This document shows, piece by piece, positions 8,421-17,160 of a stretch of DNA of 64,000 bases (positions are counted from its first letter, which is position 1; each line of letters opens with the position of its first letter). The stretch is from CAWDBV01 sp963800705. Its GTDB lineage: Bacteria; Actinomycetota; Thermoleophilia; Solirubrobacterales; 70-9. A program made the position numbers and the translations under genes. The notes below the pieces were generated by a model that worked only from the letters and a program-made list of their open reading frames with translations, had not been told where the DNA came from and did not search any database. Where the stretch lies: contig CAWDBV010000005.1 of the NCBI GenBank assembly GCA_963800705.1, forward strand, positions 310,001 through 374,000, written 5' to 3'.

Positions 8421-9562
8421 TGGCGCCGCGGACCGCGGTCCGCGGCCTCATCGCCCTCGCCGGGCTGACTGCGATCGCAGTCCCGGCGGTCTCGACCGAG
8501 ACCGCGAGCGCGGCGGGCGCCGGCTCGTTCACGACCGGCGGCGCCATGGCAGCCGCTCGGTGGGGCTCGATCGCGGCTCCGCTTCCCGGCGGCGGCGCGT
8601 TGGCCGCGGGTGGTAGCGACTTCGCCTCGTTGCTCGCGAGCGCCGAGGTGTATGACGCCGCCACCGACAGCTTCGCCGCGACGGGCTCGCTGGGGACCCC
8701 ACGCCTCGGCGCTGCGGCAGCTCCGCTTCCGGATGGCCGCGTGCTTGTGGCGGGCGGCGCTGGTCCAGGGCTCCTCGCAAGCGCCGAGGTCTACGACCCG
8801 GCAACGGCCAGCTTCAGTTCGGTTGGGATCGGCACGATGGGGACCGCGCGCTCCGAGCCCGTCGCATCGCCACTGCCAGACGGCCGAGTACTCGTTGCGG
8901 GTGGTTCCGCTGACGGCATAAGTGTGCTCGCAACGGCCGAAATCTTCGATCCCGCAACCAACAGCTTCAGCCCGACGGCGGGCACGCTCGTCACGGGACG
9001 TCGCGGCGCCGCCGCGGCGCTACTCCCGGACGGACGGGTCCTAGTTGCCGGCGGCTACAAGCCGGGCGCATACATCGACACCGCGGAGATATACGACCCC
9101 GTGACGGACAGCTTCGACGCGGTGGGCTCGATGCAGACCGCGCGTTACGGCGTCGTCGCAGCCGCGTTGCCCGATGGGCGAGTGCTTGTGGCGGGCGGAA
9201 CGCCCGACGGAACCGTGGACCTTGTCAGCGCGGAGGTCTTCGATCCCGCGACCGAGAGCTTCAGTTCAGCCGGTATCGGATCGTTGGCGACAGCGCGTCG
9301 CAGGGCAGCCGCCACGCCGCTCGCCGACGGCCGGATTCTCGTGGCCGGCGGTTTCAACAGCGGCGGCAACCTCGCGAGCGCCGAGCTGTTCACGCTGGCT
9401 CCTCCGAGCGTGCCGCCGCCGTCATCGCTGCAGCCCGTCGCGGCGAGCAACGGCCCGGCTGGCCAGCCGACGCCTCGCGTCAGCAGGTGCAAGCGCAAGA
9501 AGGCGAAGAAGGCCGTGGCGGCAAAGAAGAAGTGCAAGCGCCGCAAGAAGGTGCGGCGGTGA
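8417..9562 (+). CDS. Secreted kelch-type propeller with CK-tail
   Basis: 381 residues. A signal peptide (residues 1-35, ending TASAA) precedes about six kelch-type blades, each with PLPDGRVLVAGG and AEVYDPATDSF-like strands and TARxGAAAA turns, as in galactose-oxidase-like bacterial propellers. No copper ligands of galactose oxidase can be assigned, so a binding role is more likely than catalysis. The C-terminus has a Pro/Ser linker and a two-cysteine tail (RCKRKKAKK ... KKKCKRRKK). The start is the ATG at 8417, overlapping the upstream stop as ATGA; the ATG at 8420 is an alternative. It overlaps the next small gene by four bases. Confidence 0.83.
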   Translation: MMAPRTAVRGLIALAGLTAIAVPAVSTETASAAGAGSFTTGGAMAAARWGSIAAPLPGGGALAAGGSDFASLLASAEVYDAATDSFAATGSLGTPRLGAAAAPLPDGRVLVAGGAGPGLLASAEVYDPATASFSSVGIGTMGTARSEPVASPLPDGRVLVAGGSADGISVLATAEIFDPATNSFSPTAGTLVTGRRGAAAALLPDGRVLVAGGYKPGAYIDTAEIYDPVTDSFDAVGSMQTARYGVVAAALPDGRVLVAGGTPDGTVDLVSAEVFDPATESFSSAGIGSLATARRRAAATPLADGRILVAGGFNSGGNLASAELFTLAPPSVPPPSSLQPVAASNGPAGQPTPRVSRCKRKKAKKAVAAKKKCKRRKKVRR

Positions 9563-9756
9563 GCGCCGGGAAGGCGATCGAAGTCGCCATCCAGCTCGAG
9601 CCGACCGAGCCGATCAGCGGTTGGCTGCGGTCGAGCGACGGGGACTCTCGCGCCTTCACCGGCTGGCTCGAGTTCAACTCGGCGATTCAGTCCTTGATCG
9701 AGGAGGCTGACGCACGTTCCGGCTCTCAACCCGGAGAGGTTGCCGGCCCGAGCTAG
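9559..9756 (+). CDS. Small conserved-looking protein, 65 residues, unknown function
   Basis: GTG at 9559 overlaps the kelch gene stop (GTGA), so it is translationally coupled to a secreted-propeller operon. The product is acidic and cytosolic, with no signal peptide or membrane segment. It contains IQLEPTEPISGWLRSSDGDSRAFTGWLEFNSAIQSLIEEA, a beta-strand pair followed by a helix. I recall similar short proteins in related actinobacteria but cannot name a family. A cytosolic partner at the end of a secreted operon could be a regulator. Confidence 0.7.
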   Translation: MSAGKAIEVAIQLEPTEPISGWLRSSDGDSRAFTGWLEFNSAIQSLIEEADARSGSQPGEVAGPS

Positions 9757-9778
9757 TCGGCCGCGTTGACGCGCTTCC

Positions 9779-9784
9779 TAAACT
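9779..9784 (+). promoter_or_regulatory. -10 box TAAACT of the TPR gene
   Basis: TAAACT ends 7 bases before the ATG at 9792, with no Shine-Dalgarno. This suggests a leaderless mRNA. Confidence 0.5.
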
Positions 9785-9791
9785 AGGTGGG

Positions 9792-10154
9792 ATGACACAC
9801 GAGTCCACCGAGTCGACATACACGCTCTACCGCCGTGGGCTGGAGCTGCTCGAGGACGGCAGTTTCGAGCAGGCGGCCGTGCCGCTTGCCGAGGCGGCGC
9901 GCCGCGACCCCGAGAAGTCTTCCGTCCGTGAGGCGCTCGGGCGCGCCTACTTTCGCTCCCACCACTTCGCCGAGGCGGCGAGCGAGTTCGAGGCCGTGGT
10001 CCGAACCCATCCGGTCAACGACTACGCGCACTTCTGCCTCGGACGCGCTCTTACGAAGACGGGGGACAAGCAACGCGCCCGTCACCACCTCGCCCTCGCA
10101 TCGAACCTGCGCCCCGACCGCCGCGACTATCGGGTTTACCGCGAGCGGCTCTGA
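9792..10154 (+). CDS. Tetratricopeptide-repeat protein
   Basis: 120-residue cytosolic protein with about three TPR units: YTLYRRGLELLEDGSFEQAAVPLAEAARRDP, SSVREALGRAYFRSHHFAEAASEFEAVVRTHP and DYAHFCLGRALTKTGDKQRARHHLALA. It has no signal peptide and no other domain. TPR helices mediate protein-protein contacts; the partner is unknown. A -10 box directly upstream suggests independent transcription. Next to it are two LAL regulators, themselves rich in TPR-like helices, but there is no direct evidence of a link. Confidence 0.85.
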   Translation: MTHESTESTYTLYRRGLELLEDGSFEQAAVPLAEAARRDPEKSSVREALGRAYFRSHHFAEAASEFEAVVRTHPVNDYAHFCLGRALTKTGDKQRARHHLALASNLRPDRRDYRVYRERL

Positions 10155-10174
10155 GGACCCCTCACGCGCCGTCC

Positions 10175-10180
10175 TAAGAT
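10175..10180 (+). promoter_or_regulatory. -10 box TAAGAT deciding the LAL start
   Basis: TAAGAT overlaps the first in-frame ATG (10179) and ends 7 bases before the second (10188). The usual spacing in this window therefore picks 10188 as the start. Confidence 0.5.
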
Positions 10181-10187
10181 GGCGGGC

Positions 10188-13025
10188 ATGGGAGCGGTGA
10201 CCTCCGCAACGGGCCTGTTCGAGCGAGAGCGAGAGCTCGATCAACTCCGCTCCCTGATCGTAAGGGCGACCGAGGGCACCGGCGGTGTCCTCCTCGTCGA
10301 GGGACCGCCCGGGATCGGTAAGACCGAGCTGCTCCGAGCCGGACGCGAGCTCGCGAACGAGGCCGGCGCAACCGTCCTCACCGCCCGCGGCTCCGAGCTC
10401 GAGCGCGACTTCGCCTTTGGCGTCGCCCGCCAGCTCTTCCAGGATCCGGTAACAGCGCTGGCCGAGGACGAGCGCCGCCAGGCGCTGTCGGGCGCCGCGG
10501 CGCTGGCCGGGTCGCTGCTCGAGCTCGACGATGAGAGCGGCTCGGCGGGAGCCGGCGGCGAGATCTTTCCGGTACTGCACGGCCTTCACTGGCTGTGCGC
10601 GAACCTTTCGCTCACCCAGCCGCTGGTGCTGTTCGTTGACGACGCGCATTGGGCCGACGAGCCGTCGCTTCGTTTCATCCACTACCTGGCCGGGAGGATC
10701 GAGGAGCTGCCCGTGCTCGCCATCGTCGCGACACGCTCGACCAAGCCCGAGGCACCCGTGCAGCTGCTCGAGAGGACGCGAGCTGAAGCCACCACCCGCT
10801 CGTTGATGCCCGGGCCGCTCTCCGAGGCCTCAACCGGGCTCCTGCTGTCGAATGCATTCGGCGACGAGGCCGATGCTGATTTCACACGCGCATCGTGGGT
10901 GGCGAGCGGGGGTAATCCGTTTCTGGCCACCGAGCTTGCGCGTTCGCTCGCGGCCGACGGAATCTCGCCGACAGCCGAGGCGGCGAGCCGGGTCGGGGAG
11001 ATCAGCTCCGAGCCGGTTTCGCGAAGCGTCTTTCCGCGTCTCGCTCGCATGGGCGGGAATGCCGGGGAGTTGTCCCGCTGGATTGCGGTGCTGGGCGATG
11101 GCGCTGATATCGGCACCGCAGCAGCCCTCGCCAACATCGAACTTGATGCCGCCCTTCAGGCCGCCGACGCACTTGCGGCCGGACATGTGCTGAGTCCGGG
11201 AACGCCGCTTTCGTTCGCGCACCCGCTGATCCGGTCGGCGATCTATGCCGATCTGCCACCCGGCGAGCGCTCGCGCCGGCACGCCGCAGCGGCCCGCACG
11301 CTTCGCGAAGAGGACGCCGCGAGCGAACAGATCGCCAGCCACCTGATGCTCACCGAGATCGGGGCGGACCCCGAGGCGATTTCAACCCTGCGGCTCGCCG
11401 CCAAGGATGCAATCGAGCGTGGGGCGCCGGGCGCCGCCGTCCGCGCGTTGGAGCGTGCGCTTGGAGAGTCGGCTTCGGGCGCGCAGCGGCACGAGCTCCT
11501 CAAGGAGCTGACATGGGCGGCAACCCTTCATGGAGACGCGCGCGCGGCCGAATGGGGGGATGAGGCGATCAGGACTGCACCTGATCCCGGAACGCGCGCC
11601 GAGACGATCCTCGGCGTCATGGGCGCGGCGGGTGCGTCCATGAGGACGGAGGAGGACGTTGTCGGCGAGGTCCTCCAGCTCGCGGACGAGCTCGAGGGGC
11701 GGGACCCGACGCTGGCGATCCAGCTGGAGTTGTATGCAGGTGCCGCGGCATTTGTCCGGCTCGATCACTTCGACGAGGTCTCGGACCGGATCGAGGGATG
11801 GGACCTCGACGCGGAGCCCTCCTCGGTAGTGGATCGGATGCGGCTCATGCTCCGCGCCATGCTCGGATTCACCGGGAAGCTCGATGCCCACGCGGTCCTG
11901 GACCTGGCTCGTCGAGCCGATCCCTCCTCGTTTTATCGGGGCGACAGCTGGGCCTACTTCTTCAGCATCCAGCTCTTAGCGCGGGCCGGTTCGGTCACCG
12001 AAGCCCTGGCACTGGCCGATTTCGCTGTCGAGGACGCTCGGCGGATGGGGTCGCCCTCCTGGCTTCAGAACGCCCTCACCCATCGCACGTACGTCTATTT
12101 CACGCTTGGCAACGTCGATGCGGCGGCGACCGATGCGCTGACGGCAATCGACCTCGATAACCACATCAGCTGGTTTGGGCCGCGAGGGATGCTCTACGCA
12201 GCCGCGATCCTGGTCCTGATCGAGCGCGGTGACCTCGCGGGCGCCAGGGAGTTGACAGACCGCGTAGAAGCCGATGTGCTCACGGGAGCGCGCAACCTGT
12301 TCCAGTCGTTCTTTCTCGAGGCCAGGGCAGAGCTTGCCCTCACCCGGGGCGACCCCAGGTCCGGCCTCGAGGACTGCGAGCGCATCCGCAGTTTGCTGCC
12401 ACCCAGCATGACGTCCCCCGCGCTGACGCGTTGGCGGCGCCAGATGGCACTCGCGCTACGCGCCCTTGACGAGGGCGGTCAGGCCGTCGAGCCGGCGAAC
12501 GAGGAAGTCGAGCTTGCGCGGAAGTTCGGCGCGCCACGCGTCCTGGGAGCCGCGCTACGTATTCGCGGCGTGGTCCAGGGCGGGACCGACGGCCTCGCCG
12601 ATCTCCGTGAGTCGGTCGAAGTACTCACCGGCGACGAGGCCCGCCTCGAGCACGCCAAATCCCTCGTCGAGTTCGGCGCCGCCCTCCGGCGCGCCAACCA
12701 GCGAAAGGAGGCCCGCGACCCGCTCCGCGAGGGCCTCGACCTCGCCCGCCGCTGCGGCGCCACCCCACTCGCCGAGCGCGCCCGCGAAGAGCTGAAGGCG
12801 ACCGGCGCGAAGCCGCGCAAGGAGGTCTTCACCGGGGTCGAGTCCCTCACTCCTTCAGAGCTCCGTACCGCCAAGCTCGCCGCCGAGGACCTCACCAACC
12901 GCGAGATCGCGCAGCAGCTATTCGTCACCCAGAAGACGGTCGAGACCCACCTCCGCCACTGCTACCAGAAGCTCGACATAAAGGGGCGCGGTGAGCTGCG
13001 TGGCAAGCTCGCGGAGCCGGCATGA
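10188..13025 (+). CDS. LuxR-family LAL transcriptional regulator (1)
   Basis: Large ATP-binding LuxR regulator of 945 residues. A STAND/AAA-type ATPase at the N-terminus has Walker A GPPGIGKT (residues 39-46) and Walker B LVLFVDDAHWAD near 145-156. A long TPR-like helical region follows, then a C-terminal LuxR HTH (LTNREIAQQLFVTQKTVETHLRHCYQKL). MalT-type relatives bind an inducer and ATP, oligomerise and activate transcription; the inducer here is unknown. It overlaps a second LAL gene by four bases (ATGA). The two share about 95% identical DNA in the region after Walker A and in the HTH, but differ in the sensor middle. Confidence 0.92.
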   Translation: MGAVTSATGLFERERELDQLRSLIVRATEGTGGVLLVEGPPGIGKTELLRAGRELANEAGATVLTARGSELERDFAFGVARQLFQDPVTALAEDERRQALSGAAALAGSLLELDDESGSAGAGGEIFPVLHGLHWLCANLSLTQPLVLFVDDAHWADEPSLRFIHYLAGRIEELPVLAIVATRSTKPEAPVQLLERTRAEATTRSLMPGPLSEASTGLLLSNAFGDEADADFTRASWVASGGNPFLATELARSLAADGISPTAEAASRVGEISSEPVSRSVFPRLARMGGNAGELSRWIAVLGDGADIGTAAALANIELDAALQAADALAAGHVLSPGTPLSFAHPLIRSAIYADLPPGERSRRHAAAARTLREEDAASEQIASHLMLTEIGADPEAISTLRLAAKDAIERGAPGAAVRALERALGESASGAQRHELLKELTWAATLHGDARAAEWGDEAIRTAPDPGTRAETILGVMGAAGASMRTEEDVVGEVLQLADELEGRDPTLAIQLELYAGAAAFVRLDHFDEVSDRIEGWDLDAEPSSVVDRMRLMLRAMLGFTGKLDAHAVLDLARRADPSSFYRGDSWAYFFSIQLLARAGSVTEALALADFAVEDARRMGSPSWLQNALTHRTYVYFTLGNVDAAATDALTAIDLDNHISWFGPRGMLYAAAILVLIERGDLAGARELTDRVEADVLTGARNLFQSFFLEARAELALTRGDPRSGLEDCERIRSLLPPSMTSPALTRWRRQMALALRALDEGGQAVEPANEEVELARKFGAPRVLGAALRIRGVVQGGTDGLADLRESVEVLTGDEARLEHAKSLVEFGAALRRANQRKEARDPLREGLDLARRCGATPLAERAREELKATGAKPRKEVFTGVESLTPSELRTAKLAAEDLTNREIAQQLFVTQKTVETHLRHCYQKLDIKGRGELRGKLAEPA
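10362..10510 (+). repeat. LAL homology block A, copy 1
   Basis: Near-identical to 13194-13342 (about 7 mismatches in 149 bases). It encodes the stretch after Walker A (ATVLTARGSELE ...). Confidence 0.8.
12774..13005 (+). repeat. LAL homology block B, copy 1
   Basis: Near-identical to 15587-15818 (about 10 mismatches in 232 bases). It encodes the C-terminal HTH. Confidence 0.8.
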
Positions 13026-15841
13026 CACCGGCCGCGAGCACCGAGCTGCTGGAGCGCGAGGCCGAGCTGGGCCAGCTTCGCACCGCGATCGGGGCGGCGG
13101 TCGAGCGGCACGGGCGGCGTCCTTCTGATCGAGGGCCCGCCCGGCATCGGAAAGACCGTGCTGCTGCGCGCCGGACGGGGCCTGGCGAGTGACGCCGGCG
13201 CAACCGTCCTCACCGCCCGCGGCTCCGAGCTCGAGGGCGACTTCGCCTTCGGCGTCGCCCGCCAGCTCTTCCAGGATCCGGTCACCGCGCTGGCCGAGGA
13301 CGAGCGCCGCCAGGCGCTCTCGGGCGCCGCCGCGCTGGCGGGCGACGTCCTCGACGTCTGCGGTGGGGTCGATCGGCCTGCCGCGGCGGCCGATCTTGCG
13401 CCGCTCCTGCACGCCTCCATTGGCTCTGCGCGAACCTCGCTCTCACCCAGCCGCTTGTTCTGTTGGTAGATGACGCACACTGGGCTGATCAGCCCTCACT
13501 GCACTTCCTCCATTACCTCGCCGGACGGATCGAGGAGCTGCCGGTGTTTGCCATCATCGCGTCGCGCTCAACGCAGCCGGAGGCGCCCGTCGCACCACTT
13601 GAGGCGATCCGCTCTGAGCCGGTCTCCGGGGCGCTGTCGCCGACCCCGCTGACCGAGGAGGCGACGGGCAGGCTGCTCACCGAAACGTTTGGCTCCGAGG
13701 CCGGACCAGAGTTCACTTCCGCCTCCTGGAGGGCGAGCGGCGGCAACCCCTTCCTAGTCACCGAGCTCGCGCGCTCCCTTGTCGCCGACGGGCTGGATCC
13801 GAGCGCCGAACTCGCAGGGCGGGTCGAGGAGGTCGGACCGGAGACCGTGCGGCGAAGCGTCCTCGGCCGCTTGGCGCGCATGTCCGCCGAGGCACAGGCA
13901 CTCGCCCGCTCCGCCGCGGTCCTCAGCGACGACTCAGAGCTTCGCGAGGTCGCCGCGCTCGCCGATCTAGAGCACGAGGCCGCGCTGCGAGCATTCGACG
14001 CGCTCGGTGCCGCCGAACTCCTTGAGTCCGACGCGCCCGTGCGGTTCACCCATCCTTTGCTGCGCGCTGCCATATACGGCGATCTATCCGCCGGCGAGCG
14101 GGCTTCGAAACACGCCAAGGCCGCGCGCCTCTTGTTCGGTGAAGACGGCGGCGGAGAGGCCCTGGCATCACATCTACTCCGGACTGAGCCCAATGCGGAT
14201 TCCTGGGTCGTTGAGCGTATGCGCGAGGCCGCAGCGATCGCCCTCTCCCGTGGGGCCCCCACAACCGCAATCTCGTATCTGCGGCGAGCCGAGCGGGAGG
14301 TGCCGACCGGCGGGGCGCGTTACCGAGTCCGCCGAGAGCTGGGATCCGCGCTGCTCCGCACTGGCGATGAGGAGGGGATCGAGTGGATGCTGAAGGCCAT
14401 CGCGGCGACGGACGACCCTCGCCTGCGCGCCGAGGTGCTTCCGGAGGTGTCGATCGCTCTCACGGTGCGCTTCCGCGTCCCCGAGGCCCTCGCTCTGCTG
14501 GAGCGCGCGGGAGCGGAGGTGCAAGGGAGCAGCGACGAGCTCGCTCTCAGAATTCAGGCCGAGCTCGCCTTTCTCGCCGTCACAGGCGGTCTCGGCGACG
14601 CGGTCCCGCACCTACGCGACTTCGTGGGCGTCCCAATCGAAGCGAATTCTGGCCACGAACGGCGTTCCCTGGGGTGCCAGGCAGTGGCCCTGGCGCTGGG
14701 CTGGGGTACGCTCGATCGAGCTCGCGAGCTTGCCTTGAAAGCCGTGGGCGACACGGAGACTTTCCGGCAGGACTGTCGCGAGGGGTACCCGAATCACATG
14801 GGGCTCAACGCCCTCGGTCTCACCGGGGAGACAGATCTGGCCCTGAGTCGGCTGGACGTGGCCATGGAGGAGGCGCGGCACCGGGCGAGCAGCTTTGCTT
14901 TCACGAGCGCAGCCTTCGTCGCCGCGGCCATACGGTTCAGGCGCGGCGAGCTTGCAGAATCGGAGGGGCTCGCCCAGACCGCGCTCGACCACCCCGGGGC
15001 GAACGACCTTCACACCACGAGGATGTTGTGCAGCGCGGTGATCGCATGCGTTAAAGCCGAGCGAGGTCAGGCAAGCTCCAGGTCGGAGATCCTCGATCGC
15101 TGGCAGGGACTTTTTGTGTGGTTTGCCAGGACCTTCCGCGGTCACGCACGGCTGCTGGGCGGCGACGCGGAGCAGGCCGAGGTAGATTTCCTAGCGGCCG
15201 GCGAAGGGCTCGAGACACTCGGGTTTCACTCCCAGTTCATGCTGCCCTGGCGCTCGGGACTTGCGCAGGCGCTTGCGATGCGTGGCGATATTCAGGCAGC
15301 TCGCAAGCTGGCGGACACAGCGCTCGAGGAAGCGCGCTCGATGGGTGCTCCGGAGGCGGTCGGCGGGGCAATGCGTGTGCGCGCTCTCGTTGCTGATTCC
15401 GACCAGATCGAGGCATCGCGGGAGGCGGTGAGCCTCCTTTCTTCTTCCGTTGCCCGCCTCGAGCACGCCAAGGCGCTTGTCGACCTCGGCGCCGCGCTGC
15501 GGCGCGCGAACCACCGAAAAGATGCGCGCGAGCCGCTGCGCGAGGGCCTCGAGCTGGCTCGCCGCTGCGGGGCCACGCCGCTCGCCGAGCGCGCCCGCGA
15601 AGAGCTGAAGGCGACCGGCGCGAAGCCGCGCAAGGAGGTCTTCACCGGGGTCGAGTCCCTGACTCCTTCAGAGCTCCGCACCGCCAAGCTCGCCGCCGAG
15701 GGGCTCACCAACCGCGAGATCGCCCAGCAGCTCTTCGTCACCCAGAAGACCGTCGAGACCCACCTCCGCCACTGCTACCAGAAGCTCGACATCAAGGGGC
15801 GAGGCGAGCTCGCCGGCAAGCTCGCCGAGGCGGCGGGTTGA
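13022..15841 (+). CDS. LuxR-family LAL transcriptional regulator (2), two frame breaks
   Basis: Tandem paralogue of the preceding gene. It starts at ATG 13022 (MTPAASTELLEREAELGQL) but leaves frame near 13106, where one extra base precedes GGC ACG GGC. It continues in the next frame through Walker A (GPPGIGKTVLL). It returns to the first frame near 13413, where one G seems missing in CTGCAC-GCCTCC (expected LHGLHWLCANL). From there it is open to 15841, with Walker B (LVLLVDDAHWAD) and the LuxR HTH intact. The shifted segment is still 95% identical to the paralogue, so the breaks are recent or are sequence errors. If real, the ATPase would be lost. It overlaps dtd by four bases (TTGA). Confidence 0.8.
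13194..13342 (+). repeat. LAL homology block A, copy 2
   Basis: Partner of 10362-10510. It lies entirely between the two frame breaks of the second LAL gene. Confidence 0.8.
15587..15818 (+). repeat. LAL homology block B, copy 2
   Basis: Partner of 12774-13005, encoding the LuxR-type HTH of the second LAL gene. Confidence 0.8.
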
Positions 15842-16257
15842 GGGCACTGGTTCAGCGGGTAAGTCAGGCCGCGGTGGACGTCGAGGGCGAGCGGGTCGCC
15901 CAGATCGGTCCGGGGATGCTGGTCTTGCTCGGGATCTCGAGGGACGACGACGCCGAGGCCGCCGACCGGCTCGCCGACAAGGTCGCGAAGCTGCGGATCT
16001 TCGATGACGCCGAGGGGAAGATGAACGAGCCGCTCGGCGACCGCGAGGTGCTCTGCGTCAGCCAGTTCACGCTCTACGGTGACGCCCGCAAGGGCAACCG
16101 GCCGAGCTACACCGACGCCGCTCCGGCCGAGCACGCCGAGCCGCTCTATGACCGCTTCTGTGAGCGGATCGCCGCCGAGAAGGGCGTCTTCGGTGCCTGC
16201 ATGGGCGTGGCCCTGGTAAACGACGGGCCGGTGACCCTGATGATCGAGGCCGACTAG
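15838..16257 (+). CDS. dtd: D-aminoacyl-tRNA deacylase
   Basis: Removes D-amino acids (and glycine from tRNA-Ala) from mischarged tRNAs. The 139-residue protein has both family signatures: SQFTLYGD near residue 79 and NDGPVT near the C-terminus (the N-x-GP-V-T motif). The N-terminus RALVQRVSQAAVDVEGE is typical. The start is TTG at 15838, overlapping the upstream LAL stop. Translational coupling to a LAL regulator is unusual but probably incidental. Confidence 0.95.
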   Translation: MRALVQRVSQAAVDVEGERVAQIGPGMLVLLGISRDDDAEAADRLADKVAKLRIFDDAEGKMNEPLGDREVLCVSQFTLYGDARKGNRPSYTDAAPAEHAEPLYDRFCERIAAEKGVFGACMGVALVNDGPVTLMIEAD

Positions 16258-16297
16258 GCACGCCAGGCGAATGTTCAGGGTGGCCTCCTGATGCGAA
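16254..16297 (+). repeat. Copy 2 of the 44-bp intergenic repeat
   Basis: It starts at the dtd stop codon with CTAGGCACG, then 10 variable bases, then GTTCAGGGTG-G-CCTCCTGATG-C-GAA. Length and layout equal copy 1 (5628-5671), and it retains the TCAGG-N7-CCTGA inverted repeat. The next gene encodes a secreted protein, as at copy 1. Confidence 0.6.
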
Positions 16298-16355
16298 GCC
16301 GGCCGCGATCGGCGACCTTGGCCTCGCAATGTCAAGCGAAACAGGAGGAGCCATC

Positions 16356-16922
16356 ATGCAACAGAGACAGCGTCGTCCGATCAGGGCAATCCTTGTTCTG
16401 GCCACAGTGTCGCTGCTGGCGCTACCGGCGGCCGCGAGTGCCACGCCTTCCCTCACGGTCACACCTAGCCCGGACTCGGTCGAGGCGCCCGGCGGTGTGG
16501 TCACCTACACGGTGACGGCGAGCGCCGCCTGGTCGGGAATGCTAGGAGCAGTGGTGGAGGAGAGGATCGACTCGATGACCGACAGCGTTAGCGGGAGCCT
16601 CGCCGAATGCGGGCCGTTCCCGCGTGGGTGGGCTTTCGAAATCGGTCCCGTGGTCTCATCCCAAACGCTCTGCAGCTTCACGCGACTCGTGAGCGGGCCG
16701 CCCGACAGCGAACAGACGATCTTCGTCTACGCCAGCGGCGCGGCGGGGGAAAAGCGGGAGAAGGGGAGCACGCTCACGCCATGGACGACCCTCGGCTCCG
16801 CGAGCGTCCACGTCAAGGGTCCGCCCAGGACGAAGTGCGGATCGCACAGGCGGCTGGTCGTGCGCCACGGGAAGCTGAGGTGCGTGCGGAGGCCGCTCCA
16901 CCGGGGGCGCGGGAGGAACTGA
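16356..16922 (+). CDS. Secreted protein with two-cysteine basic tail, unknown fold
   Basis: 188 residues. The ATG at 16356 is preceded by ACAGGAGGAGCC, a strong ribosome site, which decides it over an upstream ATG at 16329. A signal peptide ends at PAAASA (about residue 27). The mature part begins TPSLTVTPSPDSVEAPGGVVTYTVTA and looks like a single beta-sandwich, similar in feel to DUF11/CARDB domains, with internal cysteines. The C-terminus has two cysteines 14 residues apart in basic sequence (KCGSHRRLVVRHGKLRCVRR), a divergent form of the tail found elsewhere here. No homologue is recognised. Confidence 0.75.
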   Translation: MQQRQRRPIRAILVLATVSLLALPAAASATPSLTVTPSPDSVEAPGGVVTYTVTASAAWSGMLGAVVEERIDSMTDSVSGSLAECGPFPRGWAFEIGPVVSSQTLCSFTRLVSGPPDSEQTIFVYASGAAGEKREKGSTLTPWTTLGSASVHVKGPPRTKCGSHRRLVVRHGKLRCVRRPLHRGRGRN

Positions 16923-17024
16923 CCCGAGCGTCCTGGCTCCGGGCCGCGCCTGCGCAGCGCTTGGCACGGGCGCGGCTCGGAGGCATAACGAGGACACAGA
17001 GGAGATCGCCGACGGCCGGTGACC

Positions 17025-17052
17025 TTGATGCTCGAAAGCTGAGGGCTATACT
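17025..17052 (+). promoter_or_regulatory. Promoter of the rimP-nusA-infB leader
   Basis: TTGATG (17025-17030), a 16-base spacer and TATACT (17047-17052) form one of the best -35/-10 pairs in the window. Transcription would start near 17059, about 100 bases before rimP. Confidence 0.65.
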
Positions 17053-17058
17053 CGGCGC

Positions 17059-17114
17059 AAGCTTTTTCGCAAGCCAATCCGTGCGCGAAAGGTGGGCCTT
17101 GCCCACCTTTTTTT
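17059..17114 (+). ncRNA. Candidate attenuated leader RNA before rimP
   Basis: The segment between the promoter above and a terminator-like hairpin would give a transcript of about 55 bases. It contains a short GCTT...AAGC hairpin possibility before the terminator stem. It could be a leader that attenuates the rimP-nusA-infB operon or a free small RNA. The limits are inferred from the promoter and hairpin. Confidence 0.45.
17088..17114 (+). terminator. Rho-independent terminator-like hairpin before rimP
   Basis: AAAGGTGGGC (17088-17097), loop CTT, GCCCACCTTT (17101-17110) gives a perfect 10-bp stem. It is followed by four more T residues, so the T run covers 17108-17114. It lies between a strong promoter and rimP, so read-through must be needed for the operon. 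This suggests attenuation. Confidence 0.7.
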
Positions 17115-17160
17115 GGGCGGTAAACCAGGCGTCAGATCAAGAACAAGCGGAGTCAAGGAC

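Noticed and set aside
16289..16355. Earlier in-frame start (ATG 16329) for the 16356 gene
   Set aside because: AGGAGG lies between the two ATGs and serves the later one; the later start also gives a normal signal peptide.
17092..17160. N-terminal extension of RimP (MGLAHLFLGG...)
   Set aside because: It is encoded by the terminator hairpin and T run; the RimP family begins near GTG 17161.
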